Positions 35,882 through 44,013 of a stretch of 64,000 nucleotides of DNA are shown here, one piece after another. The stretch spans positions 62,001 through 126,000 of the forward strand of contig JHWW01000006.1 of NCBI GenBank assembly GCA_000621985.1. Reading direction: 5' to 3'. The notes beneath the pieces are model-generated. The model saw nothing but the letters and a program-made list of their open reading frames with translations. It did not search any database and was not told the origin of the DNA. This stretch comes from Lachnospiraceae bacterium V9D3004 (GTDB lineage Bacteria > Bacillota > Clostridia > Lachnospirales > Lachnospiraceae). Position 1 is the first letter of the stretch; the number at the start of each line of letters is the position of its first letter. The translations under genes were made by a program, and so were the position numbers.

Positions 35882-36651
35882 TGTATATTGAAGTAAAAGA
35901 CGCATGCAAAAATTTTGTTCAGGACGGTAATGAATTCGTTGCACTCGATCATGTATCGCTTGGCATTGAAAAAGGTGAGTTCATCTGTCTTCTCGGCCCG
36001 TCGGGATGCGGTAAAAGTACTCTCCTCAATGCTCTCGCAGGATTCGAAAGAGTAAGCAGCGGTTCCGTGACAATTGAGGATACCGAAGTAACGGCTCCTT
36101 CAATCAATAACATCACGATATTCCAGAATTACGGTCTGCTCCCCTGGCGCAACGTGCTTAAGAATGTTGAGCTTGGTCTTGAATCCAAGAATGTTCCAAA
36201 GTCCGAACGTGAACAAATTGCAAGAAAATATCTCGACCTTGTCGGACTTAACGGCTATGAAAAACGCTATCCGAAACGCTTATCCGGTGGACAGCAACAA
36301 CGTGTCGCTATCGCAAGAGGACTTGCAGTCGATCCGGACATCATATTCATGGACGAACCGTTCGGTGCATTGGATGCGATCACAAGAATGAAGCTACAAG
36401 AAGATATATTGAATATATCCAGAAAAGAAAAAAAGACAATAATATTTGTAACACACGATATTGAAGAAGCAGTATTTCTTGCTGACAGGATCGTTGTTAT
36501 GATGGCAGATCCCGGAAGGATCAAAAGTATCGTGAAGGTTCCTCTAGGCGCACATCGCGACAGAACAAGTGAGGATTTCTTATATGTAAGAGATAAGATA
36601 TTCGAGCTGTTCAATCTCAAGACCGAAGGATATATAGAGTATTACATATAA
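35881..36651 (+). CDS. NitT/TauT-family ABC transporter ATPase
   Basis: 256 residues with Walker A GPSGCGKST, Q-loop FQNYGLLPW, signature RLSGGQQQRVAIARG, Walker B DIIFMDEPFGALD and the switch histidine TH. The ATG at 35881 overlaps the permease stop (TGATG) and has GGGGAGG before it. It powers the importer. It ends 90 bp before the cooS-family gene, with a weak CACG-ATT-CGTG hairpin and T-run (36674-36689) between them that could reduce but not abolish read-through. Confidence 0.94.
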   Translation: MYIEVKDACKNFVQDGNEFVALDHVSLGIEKGEFICLLGPSGCGKSTLLNALAGFERVSSGSVTIEDTEVTAPSINNITIFQNYGLLPWRNVLKNVELGLESKNVPKSEREQIARKYLDLVGLNGYEKRYPKRLSGGQQQRVAIARGLAVDPDIIFMDEPFGALDAITRMKLQEDILNISRKEKKTIIFVTHDIEEAVFLADRIVVMMADPGRIKSIVKVPLGAHRDRTSEDFLYVRDKIFELFNLKTEGYIEYYI

Positions 36652-36741
36652 CAACTGTAGCTTTACAGCAACTCACGATTCGTGTTTTTATGTATTATGT
36701 GCGATTAACATTAATCATCATTATTAAACAGGAGACATACT

Positions 36742-38841
36742 ATGAGCAAGAAAAACCATGATATTAAAAATGAACATCACCACTCTCACGATGACGGTCC
36801 GGCACACATCCACTCACACCGTAATATTATCGGATTCGATGAGCACGGCATTCCCACGGTCATACTCAAAGCCGATCATGGCGAGGGCGATGATGATGAC
36901 CCGAAAGCATTTATAAAAGATTATATGAATGCCGTATCGGAATATAAGAAGACATTTCCTTCAAAAGATGAAGTAGCCGAACAGACTCCCGATCCTGCTG
37001 TAAGAGAAATGATAAAACGTATGGAGCAGCTTGGAGTTGATACAACATTCGACAGATTTGACAAGCAAAAACCGCAGTGCAGCTTCGGACTTGCCGGAAT
37101 ATGCTGTAAGATATGTAATATGGGGCCTTGTCGTATCACCGAAAAAGCTCCGAAAGGAGTCTGCGGTGCAGATGCAGACCTCATTGTCGCAAGGAATCTT
37201 CTGCGCTCTGCAGCTGCAGGTGCAGCTCAGCACGGAATGCATGCAAGAGAAGTTATGCTCGCACTCAAATGGGCCGCTGAAGGCAAGCTTGACGTTCCTA
37301 TACTCGGTGAACAAAAGATCCGTTCAACCGCTGAAGCATTCGGCATCAAGCAAAAGAACCGTCAGCTTAAGCACGTTGCCTGTGATCTTGCCGACGCACT
37401 TCTGGAAGATCTGTCAAGAACCGTTCCCGATGAATACAAAACAATATCCGCATGTGCTGTTCCCGAGAGACAAAAAGTGTGGAAAGAACTTGATATCCTT
37501 CCGATCAGTGCATATCATGAAGTCTTCGAAGCATATCACAAATCCGGATGCGCAACTGACGGTGACTGGCGTTCTGTAATGCAGCAGTTCTTAAGATGCG
37601 GTCTCGCATTTACATTCTCAGGTGTCGTAGGCGCTTCAATAGCTACAGACAGCCTGTTCGGCGTTGGTGACAGAGTCACATCCAAGGTTAATATAGGGGC
37701 CCTCGAAAAGGGCTATGTCAACATAGCAGTTCACGGTCATCTCCCACTGCTTGTAAGTCAGATCGTTGAAGCCGGCAAGCGCGAAGACCTACTTGAACTT
37801 GCCCGAAGCAAAGGCGCAAAAGGAATTCGTTTCTATGGAATATGCTGCTCAGGTCTCTCGGCAATGTACAGATATGCCGGAGTAATCCCACTTTCTAATG
37901 CCGTATCTGCCGAGCTTGTCCTCGGAACCGGTGCGCTTGATCTGTGGGTTGCCGACGTACAGGATGTATTCCCTTCCATCATGGAAGTAGCGCACTGTTT
38001 CAAGACCACGGTTGTCACCACCAGCGAATCGGCTAGACTCCCAGGTGCTGAACGTTATGAATACGATCATCACCATTCAAATATCGGCGAAACAAAAGCT
38101 CTTGCTGAAAAGATCGTAAGGAGAGCCATCGAAAGCTTCGAAGCAAGAAAAGGGATACCTGTCTACATTCCTCCTTACGAAGTGGAGGCTGAAGTCGGTT
38201 TCTCAGTAGAATATATACATAAACGTTTTGGCAGTATGAAGCCGCTTGCAGACGCAATTAAAGATGGCAGGATCCTTGGCGTTGTTAATATGGTCGGATG
38301 TAATAATCCTAAGGTTCTGTATGAAAAATGTATTGTAGATGTTGCAGATGTTCTTCTGAAAAATAACGTATTGATAATATCTAACGGCTGCGCATCATTT
38401 CCATTAATGAAGCTTGGTTACTGTGCGGTATCGGGAAAAGAAAAAGCAGGCGATACATTAAGAGAATTCCTTGAGCCCGATCTCCCACCGGTATGGCATG
38501 TCGGAGAATGTATCGACAATACACGTTCCTCCGGAATATTCGCCGGCATTGCAGGAGCACTCGGTCACAAGATGTATGAAATGCCATTCGCATTCTCATC
38601 ACCCGAGTGGGGCAACGAAAAGGGAATCGATGCAGCTCTTGGCTTCAGATTGAACGGAATCAGCTCCTACCACTGCGTGGAAGCCCAGATATACGGTTCC
38701 AAAAATGTTATCGAATTCCTCAAGCTTGGCACCCTTGAAACACTCGGTTCAACCATGAATGTTGATACCGATCCTGTCAAGCTGGGTGAAAAGATCGTTG
38801 CCGACATGAAAGCAAAGAGAAAAGCTCTCGGATGGGATTAA
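36742..38841 (+). CDS. CooS-family Fe-S protein lacking one canonical C-cluster cysteine
   Basis: 699 residues on the anaerobic CO dehydrogenase scaffold. D-cluster Cys113 and Cys121 and B-cluster Cys122, Cys125, Cys130 and Cys141 are present (QCSFGLAGICCKICNMGPC). C-cluster ligands seen are His331/His333, Cys369 (GICCSG), Cys520 (GCNNP), Cys550 and Cys590 (GECIDN). The position usually Cys in VDVQCxMP is Asp408 (VADVQDVFP). Residues 1-50 are His/Asp-rich (HHHSHDDGPAHIHSH), beyond the usual N-terminus. No CooC, CooF, acetyl-CoA synthase or hydrogenase gene is near. Family members that lack a cluster cysteine, such as CooS-V, carry an Fe/S/O hybrid cluster and are not CO dehydrogenases. Activity here is therefore uncertain. 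Confidence 0.92.
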   Translation: MSKKNHDIKNEHHHSHDDGPAHIHSHRNIIGFDEHGIPTVILKADHGEGDDDDPKAFIKDYMNAVSEYKKTFPSKDEVAEQTPDPAVREMIKRMEQLGVDTTFDRFDKQKPQCSFGLAGICCKICNMGPCRITEKAPKGVCGADADLIVARNLLRSAAAGAAQHGMHAREVMLALKWAAEGKLDVPILGEQKIRSTAEAFGIKQKNRQLKHVACDLADALLEDLSRTVPDEYKTISACAVPERQKVWKELDILPISAYHEVFEAYHKSGCATDGDWRSVMQQFLRCGLAFTFSGVVGASIATDSLFGVGDRVTSKVNIGALEKGYVNIAVHGHLPLLVSQIVEAGKREDLLELARSKGAKGIRFYGICCSGLSAMYRYAGVIPLSNAVSAELVLGTGALDLWVADVQDVFPSIMEVAHCFKTTVVTTSESARLPGAERYEYDHHHSNIGETKALAEKIVRRAIESFEARKGIPVYIPPYEVEAEVGFSVEYIHKRFGSMKPLADAIKDGRILGVVNMVGCNNPKVLYEKCIVDVADVLLKNNVLIISNGCASFPLMKLGYCAVSGKEKAGDTLREFLEPDLPPVWHVGECIDNTRSSGIFAGIAGALGHKMYEMPFAFSSPEWGNEKGIDAALGFRLNGISSYHCVEAQIYGSKNVIEFLKLGTLETLGSTMNVDTDPVKLGEKIVADMKAKRKALGWD

Positions 38842-38866
38842 TAAGATGGTGTTTGTTCTGTCTAGT

Positions 38867-39060
38867 CAATATCCGTAATGCATAAAAATCCATTGCAATC
38901 TTTGTTAAAAATGCTGTATCCAAAACAATGTATTACCAAAATATTGAAGTGACATTGTGCATGTTGAACAAAAGGCATCAGTTAGTTGTCACTAACTTCA
39001 AGTTTGAAAAAATGGAAAGCGTCGTGATCAGCTTTCCATTTTCAAATACTAATTCATTCC
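38867..39060. repeat. Rpn-island repeat, copy 1
   Basis: About 194 bp, starting 25 bp after the cooS stop. Begins CAATATCCGTAATGCATAAA and ends with the hairpin GGAAAGC-10-GCTTTCC (39014-39037) flanked by AAAAT and ATTTT, a bidirectional terminator. Copies 2-4 are near-identical. Confidence 0.9.
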
Positions 39061-39066
39061 TCAGAA

Positions 39067-39426
39067 TTATTCCTGTTTATCTAAAACAGTTATAACTTCC
39101 TCTTCTGATATCCCTAGCATCTTAGCAATGTCGGTAATAGAAAAACCTGCATTGTTATACAAGGCTTTAACACTACCTTCAAGTCTGCCTTCAAGCCTAC
39201 CTTCAAGCCTGCCTTCAAGCCTGCCTTCAGATATTCCCGCATTATATATCGTCTTAGCCTCATGCTCCAATACCGTTCCGCCCATAACCGCACTCACTCC
39301 TTCCAGGATATTATCATGCTTAGCTGCCAGATGCTTCAACACATAATTAATCATGTCTATTATGGTTCTGTAATTATAGTATGACAGATCTCCCTCTTTT
39401 GTCAACCTCTGAAGTTCATTTATCAT
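39067..39426 (-). CDS. C-terminal Rpn-type protein encoded in a deleted rpn copy
   Basis: 119 residues, homologous to the C-terminal third of the intact Rpn protein (42592-43527) and almost identical to it up to residue 71. It has four to five tandem GRLEG units (39173-39232) against one in the intact copy, then a small helical C-terminus ending EEEVITVLDK. The PD-(D/E)XK nuclease domain is absent. It may be only a remnant, or it may be expressed as a nuclease-free C-terminal protein, as described for RpnS in enterobacteria. No clear ribosome binding site precedes its ATG. Confidence 0.5.
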   Translation of the reverse strand: MINELQRLTKEGDLSYYNYRTIIDMINYVLKHLAAKHDNILEGVSAVMGGTVLEHEAKTIYNAGISEGRLEGRLEGRLEGRLEGSVKALYNNAGFSITDIAKMLGISEEEVITVLDKQE

Positions 39427-39540
39427 AGTTTTAAAATCGGCTGTGAGCCTGTCAAGTCTGTCCGGATTGGAATTAATCTCTAAACTATTTCTCTGTCATA
39501 ATCGCCATTGATTATAATGCCCGTTCAGAACAGCAGGAAA
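39427..39540 (-). pseudogene. N-terminal remnant of a deleted rpn copy
   Basis: Upstream of the 119-codon frame, sequence matching the intact copy continues to about 39480 (EINSNPDRLDRLT). It then jumps to a short match with the region encoding YNNEHIIINGG and REKRI (about 39487-39530). About 370 bp of the nuclease domain has been lost between those points, and stops interrupt the joined frame. Confidence 0.65.
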
Positions 39541-39549
39541 TCAAAAACA

Positions 39550-39725
39550 TTAATTTTCTGAAATCTCCCAATAACCACTATACCCACTTCCAACATAATT
39601 GACATTTGGCATTGCTGCAATATTGTGTTTTACCGTTCTGTCAGACACATCAAGTTTTTCTGCCATAACTTTTGTTGTAACCTAAGAATCTGCTTTTATC
39701 AATTCTAGTATTATCTCAGCCTTAA
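39550..39725 (-). pseudogene. Fragment of a helix-turn-helix protein C-terminus
   Basis: On the minus strand an interrupted frame reads KAEIILELIKADS-stop-VTTKVMAEKLDVSDRTVKHN, ending with YVGSGYSGYWEISEN and a stop. This is the winged-helix tail typical of AlbA_2/RecG-like regulators or ATPases. It overlaps the 3' end of the ORF6N gene in another frame. Only the tail survives, so it is a fragment left by rearrangement. Confidence 0.55.
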
Positions 39726-40709
39726 AACAGGCTGTAAAAGAAGATTATCTACCATCGGATAATATAGTTCTTTATTATCCGACTTAGATATTGTTGTAAT
39801 CTTGTTACCTGCATCCTTGCTGGACGCTCCACAATGATAAATCTTTTCGGTCCGCGCCTTATAATCGAGGATAATATATCTATCATGGAATTTCCCGCCT
39901 GTTCGTTGGAATGACAGCTTTACATTCGGATACTCTGCTTGAAAAGCCTGAAGCTCTGACAAGCGAAGGATATTCATCAAATTGTCGCTGAAAATGACAA
40001 TATCCACGTTTGTAGGAACGCTTTTCAACATCAGCAACGTTTTGGGACCGATGTAGTTATCCACTATGTATAGTTTCTTTTTGGCCTTGCTATATATATC
40101 CGCATATGCAGCATCTGCCTCAAACGTTTGTCCTGCATAGATAACATACTCAATACCCTTATCCGGCAATGAAAAACTCTGAATCACTTTGGTCAGATCA
40201 TCCTTTGTAACCATTGCATCCTTAATCTCGCTGATTTCTCTGGTATTTTCCGAAACCTGCAAAGACAGGCTTGCAATATTCGAAGAATCAGGCAGTAATG
40301 GATCATGGCTCAGATAATCCTTCATTTGCTTAAACGTTCTTATTAAAGCCTTACTCTGTCGAGTCGCCAATTCTCCATTTAACACAGTCATAAGCATGTA
40401 GATACCGGTTTCTGTAAATACATATGGCTCATATCTGCTTTTGGGGTTTATGTTTGCGGTCAAAAAATTTGACCGCAAATCAGCAGTTTCCTCCGCTGTT
40501 AACTGAAAACGAAAATCATCCTCGAATTTTCCAATATTATTCTTCACCTGTTGATTAAAGGTTTTCGTTGTGTAACCATAGATTTCTGCCAGATCCGCCG
40601 CCAACATCACACGCTGTCCTCTAACCATGTATATCTTTGCCTTAAGTGTTTCAACTGTTATCTCTACTGGAATCAATTCATTCTTCTGATCGTTCATATG
40701 TGCATTCAT
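39711..40709 (-). CDS. ORF6N-domain protein with PLD-like C-terminal region
   Basis: About 332 residues from MNAHMNDQKN; ATG 40709 lies 7 bases after AAAGGA, and ATG 40715 is too close. Residues about 14-110 form an ORF6N DNA-binding domain (KIYMVRGQRVMLAADLAEIYG, then TKTFNQQVKNNIGKF), common in phage antirepressor-like proteins. The C-terminus (IEYVIYAGQTFEADAAYADI to KFHDRYIILDY) resembles the phospholipase-D-like region often found with ORF6N, with an HDR variant of the HxK motif. The function is unknown; defence or regulatory roles have been proposed for such proteins. Its C-terminal end abuts a broken gene. Confidence 0.82.
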   Translation of the reverse strand: MNAHMNDQKNELIPVEITVETLKAKIYMVRGQRVMLAADLAEIYGYTTKTFNQQVKNNIGKFEDDFRFQLTAEETADLRSNFLTANINPKSRYEPYVFTETGIYMLMTVLNGELATRQSKALIRTFKQMKDYLSHDPLLPDSSNIASLSLQVSENTREISEIKDAMVTKDDLTKVIQSFSLPDKGIEYVIYAGQTFEADAAYADIYSKAKKKLYIVDNYIGPKTLLMLKSVPTNVDIVIFSDNLMNILRLSELQAFQAEYPNVKLSFQRTGGKFHDRYIILDYKARTEKIYHCGASSKDAGNKITTISKSDNKELYYPMVDNLLLQPVLRLR

Positions 40710-40780
40710 ATGCATGTCCTTTCTGATTAAAAAATGCTTAAAATCGTTCCAAAGCTGAATACCTAACCTTGTCAGCAAGC

Positions 40781-40885
40781 TCCTTCATGTACAGTCTGTA
40801 TCATAATATCCGGATATGATGATCTTGCTGTAATACTGTTGTAATAATTCATTGAACACAGTATACTACCCGGTAATACATTATT
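40781..40885 (-). repeat. Copy of the rpn upstream region, now in front of the ORF6N gene
   Basis: About 105 bp nearly identical to 43532-43640, which carries the likely promoter and ribosome binding site of the intact rpn gene. Shared features are TCCTTCATGTACAGTCTGTA, the palindrome ATATCCGGATAT and the ATACAGTATAC-type -10 region. Here the ATG is gone and the ORF6N gene follows, which implies recombination between rpn copies. Confidence 0.8.
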
Positions 40886-41080
40886 CAATATCCGTAATGC
40901 ATAAAAATCCATTGCAATCTTTGTTAAAAATGCTGTATCCAAAACAATGTATTACCAAAATATTGAAGTGACTTTGTGCATGTTGAACAAACAGCATTAG
41001 TTAGATGTCACTAACTTTAGGGTTGTAAAAATGGAAAGCGTCGCGATCAGCTTTCCATTTTCAAATACTATTTCATTCCT
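40886..41080. repeat. Rpn-island repeat, copy 2
   Basis: About 195 bp, near-identical to copy 1 with a few substitutions. Hairpin GGAAAGC-10-GCTTTCC at 41033-41056. It overlaps the stop region of the short Rpn C-terminal frame. Confidence 0.9.
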
Positions 41081-41297
41081 CAAAAACAATCCTCTCAACC
41101 TCCTCCTCGGAGATATCAAGTTTCTTAGAAATATCCTCAATACTATAATCTGCATCATAAAATAGTGATTTCACTCTGCCTTCAAGTCTACCTTCCTCTT
41201 TACCCTTAACCATACCTTCATCTATTCCCGCATTATATATCGTCTTAGCCTCATGCTCCAATACCGTTCCGCCCATAACCGTATTCACTCCCTCCAA
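41073..41297 (-). CDS. Short Rpn C-terminal frame (remnant or RpnS-like)
   Basis: 74 codons starting at TTG, matching the end of the intact Rpn protein (GVNTVMGGTVLEHEAKTIYN to SEEEVERIVFEE). It has GMVKGKEEGRLEGRVKS in place of one GRLEG unit. GGAGGGAGTG lies inside the shared sequence, upstream of an in-frame ATG (VNTVM), so an internal start is conceivable, though the spacing of 14 bases is long. It lies 20 bp after the PD-(D/E)XK gene at 41318-42274 and might be read as its downstream partner. It could equally be a truncated leftover. Confidence 0.45.
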   Translation of the reverse strand: MEGVNTVMGGTVLEHEAKTIYNAGIDEGMVKGKEEGRLEGRVKSLFYDADYSIEDISKKLDISEEEVERIVFEE

Positions 41298-41317
41298 GAT
41301 ATGACTAAATAAATATA

Positions 41318-42274
41318 TCAGTTCTTCACTAACATCTTTTCCTGAACAGCCCTAATCTCTTCCATGGAATAATCAAATAACTCCGAAATTTCTTCAGGCG
41401 TCTTGCCTTTCTTTAGCATAGTTGAAATAACATTAGTCCTCTCTGAAACTTTCGCTTCACCCCATGCTTCGTTCCATGCCTTATCCCAAATCAAATCTCC
41501 AATCCCTTGCACAGTATCGACCTCCTTATTAATGTTCTCCTGAGGTGTCCCGATCCGGCTGATTATCTTGTCACGGTTATTAGTTAACACTCCCTTAAGA
41601 TAATCGAAGATCTCAACGCTGCTATCTGCGTCGGTATCAAGCCTGATCAATACAACCTCAAGCAGATCATAATTAGTTATCTCTTCCTCAACTGTACCAT
41701 AAAAATCTTCTTTTGTCAGCTTATATCTGCTGACAGTATTCTTGAATTTCTTAGGAATCCTTGAGTCATAACATACCCATATGGAGTAAACCTTCTGCAA
41801 CACACCGTAATTCGTCTCTTTTGTCAATTCCCCAAGCTGCCTTGAAAGGCTTCTAGCCGAATAATATATACTTCGCTTAATCAACGGATACCCGGGGGAA
41901 TAGGAACCTTGCGCTTCAAAATCAATGAACAGCTGAATGTTAAGCTCAGTCCGCTTATTCTCAGGTAATGCAGCTTTAAAATGAACATCAAATAACACAT
42001 TCTTGTCAGATACTGATTTCAGATCAGTGTCGATCTGAGTTACTCTGACATCATCAGTCTTAGGATAATCGCTTACCGCTTCTACCTTCGATATACTGGC
42101 CTCATCAATAAGATCAATTATCTCATCCAACGATAAGCCTTCGTACTCTTCAATAGTTTCTTTCAAAACCGGCGCAAGAATCTCTTTGTTAAGAAATAAA
42201 TCATGACACTTTTCGTCCATCAAGTCCTTAACTTCACTTATCTTATCTAGTAAAATATCTGTCTCTTTTTTCAA
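41318..42274 (-). CDS. PD-(D/E)XK nuclease-family protein
   Basis: 318 residues. The core resembles PD-(D/E)XK nucleases of the Rpn superfamily (LNIQLFIDFEAQGSY with the acidic-x-Gln motif, preceded by VLFDVHFKAA). It ends in a helical tail (EEISELFDYSMEEIRAVQEK) of the same design as Rpn tails. It is not a close relative of the intact rpn copy and belongs to a second family in the island. The likely activity is DNA cleavage; the biological role is unknown. Confidence 0.75.
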   Translation of the reverse strand: MKKETDILLDKISEVKDLMDEKCHDLFLNKEILAPVLKETIEEYEGLSLDEIIDLIDEASISKVEAVSDYPKTDDVRVTQIDTDLKSVSDKNVLFDVHFKAALPENKRTELNIQLFIDFEAQGSYSPGYPLIKRSIYYSARSLSRQLGELTKETNYGVLQKVYSIWVCYDSRIPKKFKNTVSRYKLTKEDFYGTVEEEITNYDLLEVVLIRLDTDADSSVEIFDYLKGVLTNNRDKIISRIGTPQENINKEVDTVQGIGDLIWDKAWNEAWGEAKVSERTNVISTMLKKGKTPEEISELFDYSMEEIRAVQEKMLVKN

Positions 42275-42409
42275 TGAATACCTCCCTAAAAACTACAGGA
42301 TGTATCATTATATCCGGATATTATGCACATGCTGCTAATAACATCGAAATGTTTGATCCACCAAACAGCATCGACTTAAAGTAAGTGTAACACACATCAC
42401 TGACTTTGA

Positions 42410-42605
42410 CAATATCCGTAATGCATAAAAATCCATTGCCATCATTGTGAAAAATGCTGTATCCAAAACAATGTATTACCAAAATATTGAAATGAGTTTG
42501 TGCATGTTGAACAAAAGGCATCGGTTAGTTGTAACTAACCTCAAGTTTGAAAAAATGGAAAGCGTCGTAATCAGCTTTCCATTTTCAAATACTAATTCCA
42601 TTCCT
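42410..42605. repeat. Rpn-island repeat, copy 3
   Basis: About 195 bp with hairpin GGAAAGC-10-GCTTTCC at 42556-42579. It is the 3' flank of the intact rpn gene, so the hairpin likely ends that transcript. Confidence 0.9.
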
Positions 42606-43527
42606 CAAAAACAATCCTCTCAACCTCCTCCTCGGAGATATCAAGTTTCTTTGAAATATCCTCAATACTATAATCTGCATCATAAAATAGTGCTTTCACT
42701 TTACCTTCAAGCCTGCCTTCAGATATTCCCGCATTATATATCGTCTTAGCCTCATGCTCCAATACCGTTCCGCCCATAACCGTATTCACTCCCTCCAAGA
42801 TATTATCATGCTCAGCTGCCAGATGCTTCAACACATAATTAATCATATCTATTATAGTTCTGTAATTATAGTATGACAGATCCCCCTCTTTTGTCAACCT
42901 CTGAAGTTCACTTATCATAGTTTTAAAATCGGCTGTGAGCCTGTCAAGTCTGTCCGGATTGGAATTAATCTCCCCAAAATCGTCCTCATAAGCGAAAATG
43001 TAAAATGGAAGTAAAAAATACAGCTTTTTCTCTAACAACTCTTCCAATGAATAATTCTTCAAGCACAAAATATGTACAGGAAATTCAAATCTGTCATTCT
43101 CATACTCCATAATAATCTTCATATGTTCAGGCATATCTTCATCATGTCGAAGGAACAGCACTGCCGATCCCGGAACCCTGATATACATGACATTGCCATC
43201 TACTTCATACGAATCCATAGCATCAAGAACAATGTACTCGAACATTCTAACTACCATACTGTCATCCGGTCTTGTCTGACACTCGAACACATACCGCCTT
43301 CCGGCAATCCCAAATGCACTGTCATTAATCCTCTTCTCTCTGTCACGACCGCCATTGATTATTATGTGTTCATTGTTATAAAAAATGACAGGCTCATCCG
43401 CATCATAACTCATACCGAACAACTCATTAACCAAAGGAATAAGAAGATTCTTACAGTCATACATCATTGTCTTAAATGCATCATCGTATGGTCTCGATGA
43501 TACCTTCTGTTCTGTTAATTGTTTCAT
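42592..43527 (-). CDS. Rpn-family PD-(D/E)XK nuclease (intact copy)
   Basis: 311 residues, the one full-length member here. Nuclease-core motifs are DDAFKTMMYD near residue 15 and RRYVFECQTRPDDSM near residue 77, the E-x-Q signature of this superfamily. The C-terminal part (IDMINYVLKHLAAEHD, GRLEGKVKALF, EEEVERIVFEEWN) is shared with the two short frames. Rpn proteins promote recombination in E. coli and some act in phage defence. AAGGAGTC precedes the ATG at good spacing. Confidence 0.85.
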   Translation of the reverse strand: MKQLTEQKVSSRPYDDAFKTMMYDCKNLLIPLVNELFGMSYDADEPVIFYNNEHIIINGGRDREKRINDSAFGIAGRRYVFECQTRPDDSMVVRMFEYIVLDAMDSYEVDGNVMYIRVPGSAVLFLRHDEDMPEHMKIIMEYENDRFEFPVHILCLKNYSLEELLEKKLYFLLPFYIFAYEDDFGEINSNPDRLDRLTADFKTMISELQRLTKEGDLSYYNYRTIIDMINYVLKHLAAEHDNILEGVNTVMGGTVLEHEAKTIYNAGISEGRLEGKVKALFYDADYSIEDISKKLDISEEEVERIVFEEWN

Positions 43528-43531
43528 ACAC

Positions 43532-43640
43532 AGACTCCTTCATGTACAGTCTGTATCATAACATCCGGATATGATGATCTTGCTGTAGTACTGTTGAAAA
43601 ATTTCGTTGAATACAGTATACCACCCAGTAATACATTATT
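43532..43640 (-). promoter_or_regulatory. Upstream region of the intact rpn gene
   Basis: Carries the ribosome binding site AAGGAGTC, the palindrome-like ATCCGGATAT and a likely promoter (TATACT). Near-identical to 40781-40885. Promoter assignment is by eye. Confidence 0.4.
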
Positions 43641-43815
43641 CAATATCCGTAATGCATAAAAATTTATCGCACTCTTTGTTAAAAATGCTGTATCCAAAAC
43701 AATGTATTACCAAAATATTGAAATGACTTTGTGCATGTTGAACAAAAGGCATTGGTTAGTTGCATCTAACTCCTGGCTTGTAAAAATGGAAAGCGTCGTG
43801 ATCAGCTTTCCATTT
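43641..43815. repeat. Rpn-island repeat, copy 4
   Basis: About 175 bp with hairpin GGAAAGC-10-GCTTTCC at 43788-43811. No rpn gene follows it, so it marks the right end of the island or a lost copy. Confidence 0.88.
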
Positions 43816-43928
43816 ATTTCACTAGCGCTTCAGTCAAATGTTTCCCTAAAGAATATCTGAATCACTCTGTATACTTCATATGATATACCGGCAGGTTATA
43901 TCTTCAGCAGACGATGTTTTCCAATAAA

Positions 43929-43996
43929 AAACCTAGCACCTTAAAGTGTAGTGAAATGTTAGCATTTCCTACAACTTATTATAACCGGCTAGGTTG
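43929..43996 (-). terminator. Terminator hairpin of the polysaccharide operon
   Basis: On the minus strand AACCTAGC and GCTAGGTT form the base of a long imperfect stem, with CATTTC/GAAATG near the loop, and are followed by TTTTTTATT. It lies just after the flippase stop (44014). It probably ends the surface-polysaccharide transcript. Confidence 0.75.
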
Positions 43997-44013
43997 GCTA
44001 GGTAAAGATACCC

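Noticed and set aside
36652-36741. Terminator that would separate the ATPase and cooS genes
   Set aside because: The stem CACG-ATT-CGTG has only four base pairs. I treat it as weak and keep the genes in one probable unit.
39173-39232. Short tandem repeats considered as a CRISPR array
   Set aside because: The units are about 12-15 bp, in frame and contiguous; they encode GRLEG and have no spacers.
38867-43815. Four 190-bp repeats considered as insertion sequences
   Set aside because: They carry no transposase gene, terminal repeats or target duplications and always sit beside Rpn sequences.
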